A stretch of DNA of 64,000 nt from Clostridiaceae bacterium. GTDB lineage: Bacteria; Bacillota; Clostridia; Acetivibrionales; DULL01. Location of the stretch: the NCBI GenBank assembly GCA_012840395.1, contig DULL01000066.1, positions 1 through 64,000 on the forward strand. The letters are read 5' to 3'. A program made the position numbers and the translations under genes. Of the stretch, positions 7,815-17,450 are shown in pieces; the first letter of the stretch is position 1, and each line of letters begins with the position of its first letter. The notes below the pieces were generated by a model. That model was given only the letters and a program-made list of their open reading frames with translations. It was not told the origin of the DNA and did no database searches.

Positions 7815-8459
7815 ATGGCTGCATTTGATTTTAAGAAGGAATATAAGCACCTGTATTTACCCAAGAATGAACCGAGTATAATTGATGTGCCAACCATGCG
7901 TTTCATTATGGTTGATGGAAAGGGTGATCCAAACACTTCAGCTTCATATAAAGAAGCTTTGGAAGTATTGTATGGTTTGTCTTATTCCATAAAAATGAGC
8001 AAGATGGGCGGTGTTCAGCCGGAGGGGTATTTCGATTACGTGGTTCCGCCCCTGGAAGGACTATGGTGGTTCGAAGAAGATAAACCTTTTGACGGCAATG
8101 TTATCGGAAGGAAGAATGAATTTTGCTGGATAATGATGATCCGTCAACCTGAGTTTGTTACACCTGAAGTTTTTGAAGCAGCAAAGACAACCTTATTAAA
8201 GAAGAAACCGGAGATTGATACTTCAAAAGCACGCCTGGAGGATTTCACAGAAGGCCTATGTGCTCAGATAATGCATATTGGTCCCTATGACGATGAACCT
8301 GCTACTGTTGCAGTACTGGAAGACTTCATAAAATCACAGGGGTATAGAACAGAGATGTCTGGTTTGAGGCAGCATCACGAGATTTATCTTAGTGATCCGC
8401 GAAAAACTGCACCCGATAAGCTAAAAACCGTAATCCGGCATCCGATTGTGAGAGTATAA
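7815..8459 (+). CDS. GyrI-like small-molecule-binding protein
   Basis: A 214-residue, stand-alone GyrI-like protein: no DNA-binding domain is present, only the ligand-binding fold. Signature pieces are PTMRFIMVDGKGDP near residue 30 and CAQIMHIGPYDDEP near 150. Relatives bind or hydrolyse hydrophobic cationic compounds, so a detoxification role is plausible. The ribosome site AAGGAGAG lies 6 nt before ATG. The truncated DUF1905 gene follows after 3 nt, so the two were one operon. Another GyrI-like domain is fused to an AraC domain at 49719. Confidence 0.85.
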   Translation: MAAFDFKKEYKHLYLPKNEPSIIDVPTMRFIMVDGKGDPNTSASYKEALEVLYGLSYSIKMSKMGGVQPEGYFDYVVPPLEGLWWFEEDKPFDGNVIGRKNEFCWIMMIRQPEFVTPEVFEAAKTTLLKKKPEIDTSKARLEDFTEGLCAQIMHIGPYDDEPATVAVLEDFIKSQGYRTEMSGLRQHHEIYLSDPRKTAPDKLKTVIRHPIVRV

Positions 8460-8462
8460 ATT

Positions 8463-8615
8463 ATGAACATAAAAGTCTACGAATATGAAGCCATTATTCA
8501 GAAAGTACCCGACATAGATGGAGCATATGTTGAATTTCCATATAATGTGAAGAAGGAGCTTGGTAAGGGCAGGGTAAAAGTCCAAGTAACTTTTGACGGT
8601 GAACCCTTGTGTTAA
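8463..8615 (+). pseudogene. truncated DUF1905 gene
   Basis: 50 residues starting [24 protein letters not shown], which is the N-terminal half of DUF1905, a small beta-barrel family usually near 95 residues. The frame ends abruptly after FDGEPLC, where the family normally continues into its second half. That half cannot be found in the next 80 bp in any frame. It starts 3 nt after the GyrI-like stop. It is probably a 3'-deleted gene rather than a functional mini-protein. Confidence 0.7.
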
Positions 8616-8703
8616 AAGGATTTGGCATAATAGAGTTTATAAAAGATTGAGAAGGAGGAGCCACGAAGAATAAAAGCCGATATTCCTGGTGGCTGGCAAA
8701 GTT

Positions 8704-10041
8704 ATGTGTGATACAATTGTTGCATTAGGAAATTCTACAAAAGATGGGTCTGTGATTTTTGCAAAAAACAGTGACCGTCAACCAAATGAACCTCATATAA
8801 TTATAAGAATACCTAGGAAGAAATATAAAGCAGGAGAAAAATTAAAGTGCACATACATTGAAATAGATCAGGCGAAAGAGACATATGAAGTACTGCTGTT
8901 AAAACCATCCTGGATATGGGGTTGTGAAATGGGCTGCAACGAATACGGGCTAAATATAGGGAACGAAGCAGTGTTTACGAAAGAAAAATACGGAAAAGAG
9001 GCTTTAATTGGCATGGATATGGTCCGTATTGCTTTGGAACGCTGTGCTACAAGTAATGAAGCCCTTGAGATGATAATTAGTTTATTGGAAAGATACGGAC
9101 AGGGTGGTAACTGTGGCTACGAAAAAAAGTTTACATATCATAATTCCTTCTTGATTGCAGATAAAGAATCAGCATGGGTTCTGGAAACTGCCGGAAAGTA
9201 TTGGGCAGCCGAAAAAGTGGCAGATGTGAGAAGCATATCCAATTGCCTTACAATTGGAAGTAAAATGGATAAGAGTCATCCTGAACTCATTAAACATGCT
9301 GTAGATAAAGGCTGGTGCAAGAATGAAAAGGATTTTAATTTTTCCGGATGCTATACCGATTCTCTAATAACAAAATTAAGTGGTGCGCTGGAAAGAATCA
9401 AAACGACCAGCAGCATTATAGAGAATGCCAAAGGGAATATTACTGTAGGAACAATGAAAAACATACTTAGAGCTCACCACGGGAGTATGGAAAAAAGTTC
9501 TTTCAGAAGACACTCCCTAAAAAGTGTTTGTATGCATGGAGGATTCATCTATGGTGATCATACGACGGGAAGCTATATTGCATCCATAGGTAAGAAAATT
9601 CAGACTTATTGGGTTACTGGAAGTTCAACACCATGCATATCCATTTTTAAACCTTTATGGCTTATACCTGGCGAGAATCTTACATTTAGTGAAGAGCAGC
9701 AGGATAAGGCAGTTGAGTTTTGGAGAAAGAGAGAGATAGCTCACAGATACATATTAGAAAATAGACTTACAAGTTTGGAATCCTTCTTAAGTGAAAGAAA
9801 TGAAATCGAGGAAGAATTAGAAAGCTTGGTTGATAATCTTAATAAAGATGATACCGGTATTGATAATAATAAGCTTATTGAAATAATGAACTATGCATTG
9901 GCAAAAGAAGAAGAGTTAATTACAAATATAATTAAATCCTGTGAAAACAATTCACCAAAAATAAAGGGAAATTTCTATTTCAAATATTATTGGAAAAAAG
10001 TAAACAAGCGTTTTTATCTTAATAAACATAATATTAGATAA
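8704..10041 (+). CDS. C69-family dipeptidase, secernin-like
   Basis: A 445-residue N-terminal-nucleophile hydrolase of the peptidase C69/secernin group. I place the start at ATG 8704, so that Cys2 (MCDTIVALGNST) becomes the nucleophile after Met removal, as in close relatives; a GTG at 8689 would bury it. Other family features are FAKNSDRQPNEP (residues 20-31), WGCEMGCNEYGLNIGNEAV and a GGFIYGDHTTGS block. The C-terminal 100 residues are charged and helical. The ribosome site is weak (GGTGG). The likely activity is cytoplasmic dipeptide hydrolysis. Confidence 0.87.
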   Translation: MCDTIVALGNSTKDGSVIFAKNSDRQPNEPHIIIRIPRKKYKAGEKLKCTYIEIDQAKETYEVLLLKPSWIWGCEMGCNEYGLNIGNEAVFTKEKYGKEALIGMDMVRIALERCATSNEALEMIISLLERYGQGGNCGYEKKFTYHNSFLIADKESAWVLETAGKYWAAEKVADVRSISNCLTIGSKMDKSHPELIKHAVDKGWCKNEKDFNFSGCYTDSLITKLSGALERIKTTSSIIENAKGNITVGTMKNILRAHHGSMEKSSFRRHSLKSVCMHGGFIYGDHTTGSYIASIGKKIQTYWVTGSSTPCISIFKPLWLIPGENLTFSEEQQDKAVEFWRKREIAHRYILENRLTSLESFLSERNEIEEELESLVDNLNKDDTGIDNNKLIEIMNYALAKEEELITNIIKSCENNSPKIKGNFYFKYYWKKVNKRFYLNKHNIR

Positions 10042-10208
10042 ATATAGTATATATGTTTTGTTTTTGCCGGGTTTTATGACAAATATCAATAATAAGCCTT
10101 CTAATTCACTTCACTTTGTAAAAAATAGCCGTAGAAATAAATATATTATTCTGATATAATCCTTTTTGTACTTCTGGCTTAATAGTACTTAAAGGAAGCG
10201 TATTTTTT

Positions 10209-11606
10209 ATGGCTTTACAAAAAAATGAAATGGATATGTGCAGCGGACCGCTGTTTAGTAAAATATTGATTTTTTCATTGCCTATTATGGCGATGAACAT
10301 CCTTCAGCTTCTGTTCAATGCAGCCGATATGATAGTTGTAGGCCGCTTTTCAGGAAGTAAGGCACTGGCTGCAGTGGGTGCGACAGGTTCTTTAATTAAT
10401 CTTTTGGTCAATTTGTTTATAGGTTTGTCTGTTGGCACCAGTGTAATAGTAGCCCAAGATTATGGAGCTGGTAAACCAGATGCTGTGAGCCGGTCAGTTC
10501 ATACTTCTATTGCCATCAGCATTATTTGCGGAATAATTGTTATGATTATGGGTTTTATTTTTTGTGAACCAATGCTGAAAATTATGGGTACCCCGGAGGA
10601 TATTATAGACTTATCAGTACTATATATGAAAATCTACTTTACGGGTATACCGGCGACCATGGTATACAACTTTGGAGCTGCCATACTACGTGCAATAGGT
10701 GACAGCCGCCGTCCCATGTACTATCTTGTCATTTCAGGAACTGTGAATGTTATGTTTAACCTATTCTTTGTTATTGTGTTGCATATGAGTGTAGACGGTG
10801 TGGCATGGGCTACTGTAATTTCCCAGTATCTTTCAGTATTTCTGATTATGATATGTCTTTACAGGAGCCATAGTGCCATTCGGTTTATACCTCAGAGTAT
10901 GCATATTGACGGTTATAAGCTGAAAAATATTATAAAGATCGGTCTGCCTGCAGGTATGCAGAGTTTGTTGTTTTCGATTTCCAATGTAATGATTCAGTCA
11001 GCTGTCAACTCATTTGGATCTACTATGGTGGCAGCCAGTTCAGCTGCAAGCAACGTAGAAGGATTTGTAGCCACTCCTCTTAATGCATATTATAATGCTG
11101 CTATTACCTTTACCGGACAGAATATGGGCGCGAAGAAGTACGATCGCATTGACACTGTTGCCAAGGTGTGCACTGTACTAGTATTAGCAACATGGTTTAT
11201 TCTTGGTGGAGCAACCTTACTCTTTGGCAGACAATTACTTGGATTTTATACATCCAGTGAAGAGGTTGTTGAATTAGGAATGTTGCGCATGGTTGTGATG
11301 ATGACTACGTATTTTACTTGTGGAATAATGAACGTGTTTCCAGGGATAACCCGTGGGATGGGTTATTCAGTATCGCCTATGATTTGCACACTGGTAGGTG
11401 CCTGCCTTATGAGAATAGTTTGGCTGGCTACATTTTTCACCTGGTATCCTACAATGATTATGCTTTTTGCCTGCTATCCCATTACCTGGACTCTGGCAGG
11501 AATCGGGCAGGTGGGTTGCTTTTTCTATGCTCGGCATCAGATTCGAAAGCGTGAAGTTTCAGAAGCTGATAGTGTCGTTCCAGAAGTTGAGTGTGCAAAA
11601 TTATAA
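10209..11606 (+). CDS. MATE family efflux transporter
   Basis: 465 residues with about 12 hydrophobic segments in two repeated halves. Features are the MATE opening PLFSKILIFSLPIMAMNILQ, DMIVVGRFSG and the RAIGDSRRP loop near residue 165. These proteins export cationic or organic compounds using a Na+ or H+ gradient. The ribosome site AAAGGAAG lies upstream of ATG. It is the first of three MATE genes within 6 kb. The C-terminus is a short acidic tail. Confidence 0.93.
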   Translation: MALQKNEMDMCSGPLFSKILIFSLPIMAMNILQLLFNAADMIVVGRFSGSKALAAVGATGSLINLLVNLFIGLSVGTSVIVAQDYGAGKPDAVSRSVHTSIAISIICGIIVMIMGFIFCEPMLKIMGTPEDIIDLSVLYMKIYFTGIPATMVYNFGAAILRAIGDSRRPMYYLVISGTVNVMFNLFFVIVLHMSVDGVAWATVISQYLSVFLIMICLYRSHSAIRFIPQSMHIDGYKLKNIIKIGLPAGMQSLLFSISNVMIQSAVNSFGSTMVAASSAASNVEGFVATPLNAYYNAAITFTGQNMGAKKYDRIDTVAKVCTVLVLATWFILGGATLLFGRQLLGFYTSSEEVVELGMLRMVVMMTTYFTCGIMNVFPGITRGMGYSVSPMICTLVGACLMRIVWLATFFTWYPTMIMLFACYPITWTLAGIGQVGCFFYARHQIRKREVSEADSVVPEVECAKL

Positions 11607-11734
11607 AGCCTTATTTCTAATTTTATAATTCTTATTTTTCTAAAATATGGCATTGTTTGAGCTAAAATCAAAATGTTTCTTATTTATGACAAGTACATAC
11701 ATAATCAAGGTTTGAGGTTTTTCCTCATAAAAGC

Positions 11735-11763
11735 TTGGCTTAGAATTTGATAAATGGTATACT
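11735..11763 (+). promoter_or_regulatory. probable promoter of second MATE gene
   Basis: TTGGCT (11735-11740), 17-nt spacer, TATACT (11758-11763), about 90 nt before the start codon. Confidence 0.45.
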
Positions 11764-11854
11764 AAAAAAGTATTGCTAAACAAAAGTGATGTATAATAAA
11801 GTGAAAATTAATCAGACTTAGGTATATATAAAAAATTTCGAGGGTTCGTTATAC

Positions 11855-13297
11855 ATGTCAGCCGTAATATGTGAGAAGCGTATGGAAATAAAAAAAGAAA
11901 ATCCTTTAGGGTATTTTCCGGTAGGAAGATTATTAAAAAGATTTGCAATACCTAGTATTATTGCTATGCTTGTTGGTGCTCTTTATAATATTGCAGATCA
12001 GTTTTTTATAGGCAGAAGCATTGGTGAATTAGGAAATGCGGCTACAAATGTAGCATTTCCTCTTTCTATATCCTGTACGTCAATAGCTTTATTGTTCGGA
12101 ATAGGAGGAGCTGCCGCATTTAACCTTACATTAGGTGCAGGAAATAAGGAAAAAGCCGTTTATTACGTTGGAAATGCTTCAGTAATGCTATTCGGTATCG
12201 GTACGATTTTAAGTATAATTGTTCAACTTTTCCTGACACCTTTGATGAGTTTTTTTGGTTCCCCGGAGAACGTACTGGATTATGCAAGAACTTATACAAG
12301 TATTACCTCTATTGGGTTCCCCTTCTTAATACTGACTATTGGGGGAGGGCATCTGATAAGGGCGGATGGAAGTCCAAAATATACTATGTTCTGTAATCTG
12401 TCAGGTGCAATTATTAATGTTATTTTAGATCCGATATTCATTTTTAGTTTTAATATGGGAATGGCTGGTGCTGCTCTGGCAACAATAATAGGACAGATAT
12501 TTTCTGCCTGCCTGGCAATTTGGTATCTATGTCATTATAAGACAGTAAAAATAGAGAAAAAGCATTTAATTCCCAGGGTGGAATATACCTTCAGAATTAT
12601 GTCTTTGGGTGCCGCCTCTTTTTTAAATCAAGTTGCCATGATGTTAGTCCAGATAGCAATGAATAAATCTCTTGCTTATTACGGAGCTTTATCTCCTTAC
12701 GGTCAATCCATACCCTTGGCTTGTGCAGGTATTATTACCAAGGTCAATCAGTTATTTTTCTCAGTCGTAATAGGACTAGCTCAGGGACTGCAACCTATCG
12801 CAAGTTTTAACTATGGTGCAAAACAATATGATAGGGTGAAAATGGCTTATTCACTTGCTATACGCTGCGGACTTATAATATCTTCGGTGGCATTTTTCCT
12901 GTTTCAGCTTGTACCACGGCAGATCATGGCTTTGTTTGGTTCTGGTTCAGAATTATATTTCCAGTTTGCAGTTAAATATTTCAGGATATATTTACTTTTT
13001 ACATTCATAAACTGTATTCAACCTATATCATCAACATTTTTTACAGCAATAGGAAAACCGAAAAAAGGCATTTTCTTATCACTGACAAGACAAATATTAT
13101 TTTTACTCCCTTTAATAATTATTTTCCCTATTTTTATGGGCATCAACGGAATTATTTATGCGGGACCCATTGCGGATTTCATTGCGGCAACGGTAGCTAT
13201 AATGATGATATTCGTTGAACTGCGCAAAATGGAAAAAGAGTATGAATCTCATAAAGGAGTATATAAATTGGCAAAAATGAATGACCAAGAAGATTAG
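11855..13297 (+). CDS. MATE family efflux transporter (MepA-like)
   Basis: 480 residues, 12 hydrophobic segments. The sequence NPLGYFPVGRLLKRFAIPS and NIADQFFIGRSIG is typical of the MepA-like branch of MATE drug/Na+ antiporters; the HLIRADGSPKYTM loop is also characteristic. GAGGG lies about 10 nt before the chosen ATG; a second ATG 10 codons in is a possible alternative. It is probably cotranscribed with the YciI-like gene 52 nt downstream, ending at the terminator at 13735. Confidence 0.92.
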   Translation: MSAVICEKRMEIKKENPLGYFPVGRLLKRFAIPSIIAMLVGALYNIADQFFIGRSIGELGNAATNVAFPLSISCTSIALLFGIGGAAAFNLTLGAGNKEKAVYYVGNASVMLFGIGTILSIIVQLFLTPLMSFFGSPENVLDYARTYTSITSIGFPFLILTIGGGHLIRADGSPKYTMFCNLSGAIINVILDPIFIFSFNMGMAGAALATIIGQIFSACLAIWYLCHYKTVKIEKKHLIPRVEYTFRIMSLGAASFLNQVAMMLVQIAMNKSLAYYGALSPYGQSIPLACAGIITKVNQLFFSVVIGLAQGLQPIASFNYGAKQYDRVKMAYSLAIRCGLIISSVAFFLFQLVPRQIMALFGSGSELYFQFAVKYFRIYLLFTFINCIQPISSTFFTAIGKPKKGIFLSLTRQILFLLPLIIIFPIFMGINGIIYAGPIADFIAATVAIMMIFVELRKMEKEYESHKGVYKLAKMNDQED

Positions 13298-13349
13298 TAT
13301 TTTTATATATTAAATATATTAGTATGTTATAAGTTAGGAGGAATTTGGT

Positions 13350-13655
13350 ATGCAGTTTATTGTTATAGCTTATGATGGTACTGATGAGAAAGCTATGGAG
13401 AGAAGGCTAAAAGCCAGGGAAGAGCATCTTAAGTCAATTGAAAAAAGATTTAAAGCTGGAGAGCATTTATACGCTGCAGCAATACTTGATGATGACGGAA
13501 AAATGATAGGTTCGATGATGGTAGTGGATTATCCTTCAAGAAAAGAACTGGATGAATGGTTGAAAAATGAACCTTATGTAGTGGGAGATGTCTGGAGAAA
13601 AATTGAGATTAAACCTTGCAAGGTGCCTCCGATGTTTATGGAACTATATAAATAA
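13350..13655 (+). CDS. YciI-like protein
   Basis: A 101-residue YCII-domain protein (ferredoxin-like fold) starting MQFIVIAYDGTDEKAMERR. It has the typical GEHLYAAAILDDDGKMIGS and VVDYPSRKELDEWLKNEPY segments. Members are small enzymes or binding proteins of mostly unknown substrate. The ribosome site is AGGAGG, 7-8 nt before ATG. It probably shares a transcript with the MATE gene before it. Confidence 0.85.
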   Translation: MQFIVIAYDGTDEKAMERRLKAREEHLKSIEKRFKAGEHLYAAAILDDDGKMIGSMMVVDYPSRKELDEWLKNEPYVVGDVWRKIEIKPCKVPPMFMELYK

Positions 13656-13734
13656 AACTCATTTCTGTCAGAACAGTATAGTTTATAGAATAATAGGATA
13701 ATTTCAAGAGATAATATATGATAGTATTACTGTT

Positions 13735-13766
13735 AAGTGGGGGGTTACAAAGCCCCCACTTTTTTC
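13735..13766 (+). terminator. intrinsic terminator
   Basis: A GC-rich 9-bp stem (AAGTGGGGG at 13735-13743 with CCCCCACTT at 13753-13761) followed by TTTTTT. Confidence 0.9.
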
Positions 13767-13817
13767 TTAAGCAAAGCAAGTTTGCTAAACAGTTGAAGCA
13801 TGAGGAGGACAGAGAGT

Positions 13818-14024
13818 ATGTATACTACTACAGAAGTAATGGAAGATATTCTGGCACAAAGATTCGATGATAATGGTAATTTAGTTGAGGAAGTTACCAT
13901 ACCCAAAGGAACAAAAATTACAATTATTGATATGGGAGATTGTGCAGAAATAATATCTCCCGATAAATATAAGGGTCTTATGTTTACTGACGGTTATGAA
14001 GCCGACCCCGATGAAGAAAATTGA
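13818..14024 (+). CDS. small hypothetical protein
   Basis: 68 residues, acidic, starting MYTTTEVMEDILAQRFD. It includes an IPKGTKITIIDMGDCAEII stretch that looks like a small beta-barrel. I do not recognise the family. The ATG at 13818 is preferred to one at 13800 because AGGAGG lies 9 nt upstream of it and inside the longer frame. It ends 50 bp from the convergent cupin gene. Confidence 0.7.
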   Translation: MYTTTEVMEDILAQRFDDNGNLVEEVTIPKGTKITIIDMGDCAEIISPDKYKGLMFTDGYEADPDEEN

Positions 14025-14076
14025 TTAACCAGCTTTCCAGGCAGTTACAGATAATTAATAATCTTATTTCCAAAGC

Positions 14077-14622
14077 CTAATGCCCATGGTGCTCTTCTGC
14101 ATCTTGTTTTGTTTTATGAACTGTGCCATGGGGATGGGCTGGGGGTGCATATATAGAATATAACTTAAGTGGTATACGACCTGTATTATATACATTATGC
14201 CATTTACCAGCCGGTATGATTATTATGCAGTTACTATAAACTCTTTGCCGAAAATTCAAATTATTTTTGCTGTCACCCATCATAACCAGTCCCTGGCCTT
14301 GTTCAACGCGCAAAAATTGGTCAAGTTCCGGATGAATCTCTAAGCCTATATCTTCTCCAACACCAATGCTCATTAAAGTAAGCTGAAGATGTTTTCCTGT
14401 CCATAAAGCAGTGCGGAAAGTTTCATTCTGTAAGGTTGCCTCTTTAATATCAATCACAAAAGGATTGGGACCATAATCCCTTAACATAATAGGCTGCTTC
14501 ATATAACCAGGTATATACGTAGGAGTAGTAGTCCAATAAGGGCAAAAATAACCATGGTAGGGGTTCTGCGTTGGTATATTACAGTCATGATAGCCGGCAA
14601 ATGTTTTATATTCATTAAACAT
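14077..14622 (-). CDS. cupin-domain protein, probably sporulation-expressed
   Basis: 181 residues. The N-terminal 50 residues are Tyr/Pro/Cys-rich (DCNIPTQNPYHGYFCPYW), as in coat-associated proteins. Residues about 75-165 are a cupin barrel with GLEIHPELDQFLRVEQGQG (His and Glu metal ligands) and PAGKWHNVYNTG. The tail is His-rich. Similar single-domain cupins are often annotated as mannose-6-phosphate isomerase-like. The ATG at 14622 is preferred because AAAGGA lies 9 nt upstream of it but directly abuts the ATG at 14631. A consensus sigma-K-like promoter precedes it. Function unknown. Confidence 0.82.
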   Translation of the reverse strand: MFNEYKTFAGYHDCNIPTQNPYHGYFCPYWTTTPTYIPGYMKQPIMLRDYGPNPFVIDIKEATLQNETFRTALWTGKHLQLTLMSIGVGEDIGLEIHPELDQFLRVEQGQGLVMMGDSKNNLNFRQRVYSNCIIIIPAGKWHNVYNTGRIPLKLYSIYAPPAHPHGTVHKTKQDAEEHHGH

Positions 14623-14661
14623 AATACTCATTCCTTTATCAGGCTATTTATTATTTGTTAA

Positions 14662-14688
14662 TATAATATGCATAATGACTCAAAAGGT
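14662..14688 (-). promoter_or_regulatory. sigma-K-like promoter of the cupin gene
   Basis: On the minus strand: AC (14688-14687), 16 nt, CATATTATA (14670-14662). It fits AC-N16/17-CATANNNTA and has the same -10 as the DUF4183 promoter, with the start codon about 40 nt downstream. Confidence 0.55.
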
Positions 14689-14893
14689 GAATTAATTAAG
14701 GGCTTGGTAATATTTTGGCAAATAAATGATTTTTGACAATTGAATTATATAAATAAATCTATTATAATTACTTTTTATTCTACAATAATTACTCTTTATG
14801 TAAACAAATTTATGCTTAATATGTAAAAGTTTGAGCTAGAGATGCTTGCAAAGATGTTATAGCAAAGTTATTAAGAATGGATGAAGAATAAAA

Positions 14894-16252
14894 ATGGATA
14901 CAGAATTAAGTAATAGCAATAATTATATTTTCACTAATAAGAGACTGATGAAGTTAATTTTGCCGCTGATGGTTGAACAACTGCTTGCAATAACAGTAGG
15001 ATTGGCCGATTCCATTATGGTGGCAAGTATTGGTGAAAGTGCAGTATCTGCAGTTTCACTGGTGGATTCAATAATTATATTGCTATTTAATATTTTTGCC
15101 GCTCTTTCTGCCGGAGGAGCGGTAATTGTAGGTCAATATATCGGCCAGAATCGTCCTGATATGGCACGGAAAGCAGGAGAACAACTACTTGTATTTGTAG
15201 CATTAATCTCTGTTTTTGTTATGGTTCTTATGCTTTTTGGCAGAAGTTTTATTCTTAACGTAATATTCGGAAAAATTGAATATGATGTAGAAGCTTATGC
15301 TAATACATATATGCTTATTGTTTTTACAAGTATACCTTTTATGGCCCTCTATAACGGCGGTGCAGCGTTATTTAGGGCCATGGGCAACTCCAGAACAACC
15401 ATGATTACTTCAATTATTGTTAATGCTGTCAATGTGATGGGTAATGCTATCTTTATATATGGATTTCATATGAAAGTAGAAGGTGCAGCAATACCAACAC
15501 TTATTTCAAGAGTGGTTGGTTCTGTAATAATTATAGTACTTCTTATGGATAAAAACCTGACAGTTCACATTAGCAGGCCATTTCGCTATAAGTTTGACAA
15601 GAGACTTGTAATCAGGATACTGGGTATAGGGATTCCAAATGGTATAGAAAATAGTATGTTTCAGCTTGGTAAAATTGTATTGCTGAGTGTTATTTCCACA
15701 TTTGGAACGGCTTCAATAACAGCTAATGCAGTAGGAAATGTAGTTTCTACTTTCCAGATTATTACCGGTGCAGCCATAGGATTGGCACTAATAACTGTGG
15801 TAAGTCAGTGCGTTGGGGCAGGCGATTATGAGCAAGTAAGATATTATACAAGAAAGCTGATGAAAATTACATATATATCATTATTAATTGTAAATTCAGT
15901 AATAATACTTTCAATGCCATTAATATTGAGAATATATAACCTCTCATCAGAAACTGCTGAAATGGCAAGACAGGTTATATTATTGCATGGGATATGTTCG
16001 TGCATAGTATGGCCATTTTCTTTTACACTACCTAATACCCTCAGATCTTCAAATGATGTACGTTATACCATGATGGTTAGCGTAGGTTCTATGTGGACTT
16101 TTAGGATAATTTTTGGCATAATAATGGGCAAATATTTTAATATGGGACTATTAGGTATTTGGCTGGCAATGATTATAGACTGGATTGTGAGAGGTACCTT
16201 TTTTATAGGAAGATATAGAGGGCACAAGTGGGAAATTAAATGTGATTTATAA
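14894..16252 (+). CDS. MATE family efflux transporter
   Basis: 452 residues with 12 hydrophobic segments. MATE signatures are LILPLMVEQLLAITVGLADSI, GGAALFRAMGNSRTTM and AAIPTLISRVVGS. It is more distant from the other two copies than a recent tandem duplicate would be. The ribosome site is weak (GGATGAAG). The M20 peptidase gene follows after 57 nt and may share its transcript. Confidence 0.92.
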   Translation: MDTELSNSNNYIFTNKRLMKLILPLMVEQLLAITVGLADSIMVASIGESAVSAVSLVDSIIILLFNIFAALSAGGAVIVGQYIGQNRPDMARKAGEQLLVFVALISVFVMVLMLFGRSFILNVIFGKIEYDVEAYANTYMLIVFTSIPFMALYNGGAALFRAMGNSRTTMITSIIVNAVNVMGNAIFIYGFHMKVEGAAIPTLISRVVGSVIIIVLLMDKNLTVHISRPFRYKFDKRLVIRILGIGIPNGIENSMFQLGKIVLLSVISTFGTASITANAVGNVVSTFQIITGAAIGLALITVVSQCVGAGDYEQVRYYTRKLMKITYISLLIVNSVIILSMPLILRIYNLSSETAEMARQVILLHGICSCIVWPFSFTLPNTLRSSNDVRYTMMVSVGSMWTFRIIFGIIMGKYFNMGLLGIWLAMIIDWIVRGTFFIGRYRGHKWEIKCDL

Positions 16253-16309
16253 AATTTAAGTATAAAATATGGTTTATTAATTTGATTTGCAGAGAGGAGA
16301 GAATTTCCC

Positions 16310-17422
16310 ATGCAAAATAATGCTATTATTGAAGAATTTATTGAGCTAACCAGTATTAATTCTCCATCACGTGGTGAAAGACGGATGGCAGACATTCTAA
16401 AAAAGAAATTGACTGAAATCGGCTGTGATGTGTATGAGGATGATACTGCCGGAAAGATTGGCGGTACAGCAGGCAATGTGATTGGGATACTCAGGGGTAA
16501 AGTGGGGAAACCTGTAATCCTTGCTGCTCATATGGATCGGGTGGCTAATGGAGATAATATTCGTCATGTTGTAACCAATGAGAAAATTACATCTGATGGG
16601 ACAACCATATTGGCTGCTGACGATGTTAGCGGTATTGTCAGTATACTTGAAGGTTTGCGCCGAATAAAAGAAAGTGGGGAAGAGCATTGCAACGTTGAGG
16701 TAGTTTTTACAGTATGTGAGGAAGACTCTATTAAAGGCAGCGAATTTCTTAATTATGATCTGTTAACCGCAAAACACTGCTATTGTTTAGATTCTCCTGG
16801 ACGTATTGGCAGAATTATTAATGCAGCACCATATAAAGTAAAGTTATTTATAAATGTTTATGGTAAGACCGCACATGCGGGACAAGCACCGGAAAAGGGA
16901 ATAAATGCCCTGAAAATAGCGGCAAAGGTTCTGTCAGATATTGAAGAAGGGCGTATTGATAGTGAGACTACTGCTAACTGGGCACTTATAACAGCCGGTA
17001 AAACTACCAATGTTGTCTGTGATTATGTACGTATCGGCGGAGAGGCACGTAGCCATAATCCGAACAAACTTGGACAATATATTAGTTATGTAAAGCAGCA
17101 CTGTGAAGAAGTAATTTCAGGAACTGGCGCAAAATTTGAGGTTCAGACCGAGTTTTGCTTTGAAGGGTTTGAGATTCCTGAGGAGGATGACTTGATAGTA
17201 ACCCTTAAAGATGTTTTAAGTGATATTGGTATTGATGCTTATGTTCAAGGCGGAGGAGGCGGAATGGACGCTAATAGATTTAATTCTAAAGGAATTAAAA
17301 GTATTGGCGTGGCAACTGGCTATCTCAATAACCATAGTACTTATGAAGAAATATATATAAATGATCTAATAAAAGCAGGCGAAATGGTTGCAGGACTAAT
17401 CAGATACTATTCCAGGAAATAA
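16310..17422 (+). CDS. M20-family metallopeptidase, PepT-like
   Basis: 370 residues. Metal-site residues of the M20 family are visible: H74 (AAHMDRV), D104 (LAADDVSG), E137-E138 (CEED), D161 (CLDSPG) and a late His (NNHSTYEE). The dimerisation domain sits around residues 180-290 with GKTAHAGQAPEKG. The order and length match the tripeptidase T-like branch, a cytoplasmic di-zinc aminopeptidase. The ribosome site is GAGAGGAGAG. It ends at a strong hairpin shared with the convergent YjbQ gene. Confidence 0.88.
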   Translation: MQNNAIIEEFIELTSINSPSRGERRMADILKKKLTEIGCDVYEDDTAGKIGGTAGNVIGILRGKVGKPVILAAHMDRVANGDNIRHVVTNEKITSDGTTILAADDVSGIVSILEGLRRIKESGEEHCNVEVVFTVCEEDSIKGSEFLNYDLLTAKHCYCLDSPGRIGRIINAAPYKVKLFINVYGKTAHAGQAPEKGINALKIAAKVLSDIEEGRIDSETTANWALITAGKTTNVVCDYVRIGGEARSHNPNKLGQYISYVKQHCEEVISGTGAKFEVQTEFCFEGFEIPEEDDLIVTLKDVLSDIGIDAYVQGGGGGMDANRFNSKGIKSIGVATGYLNNHSTYEEIYINDLIKAGEMVAGLIRYYSRK

Positions 17423-17450
17423 AATCGCCGGATGGTACCATAAAACAAAA

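Noticed and set aside
11318-11554. Open frame of 78 codons inside the first MATE gene
   Set aside because: Shadow frame of an intact membrane-protein gene.
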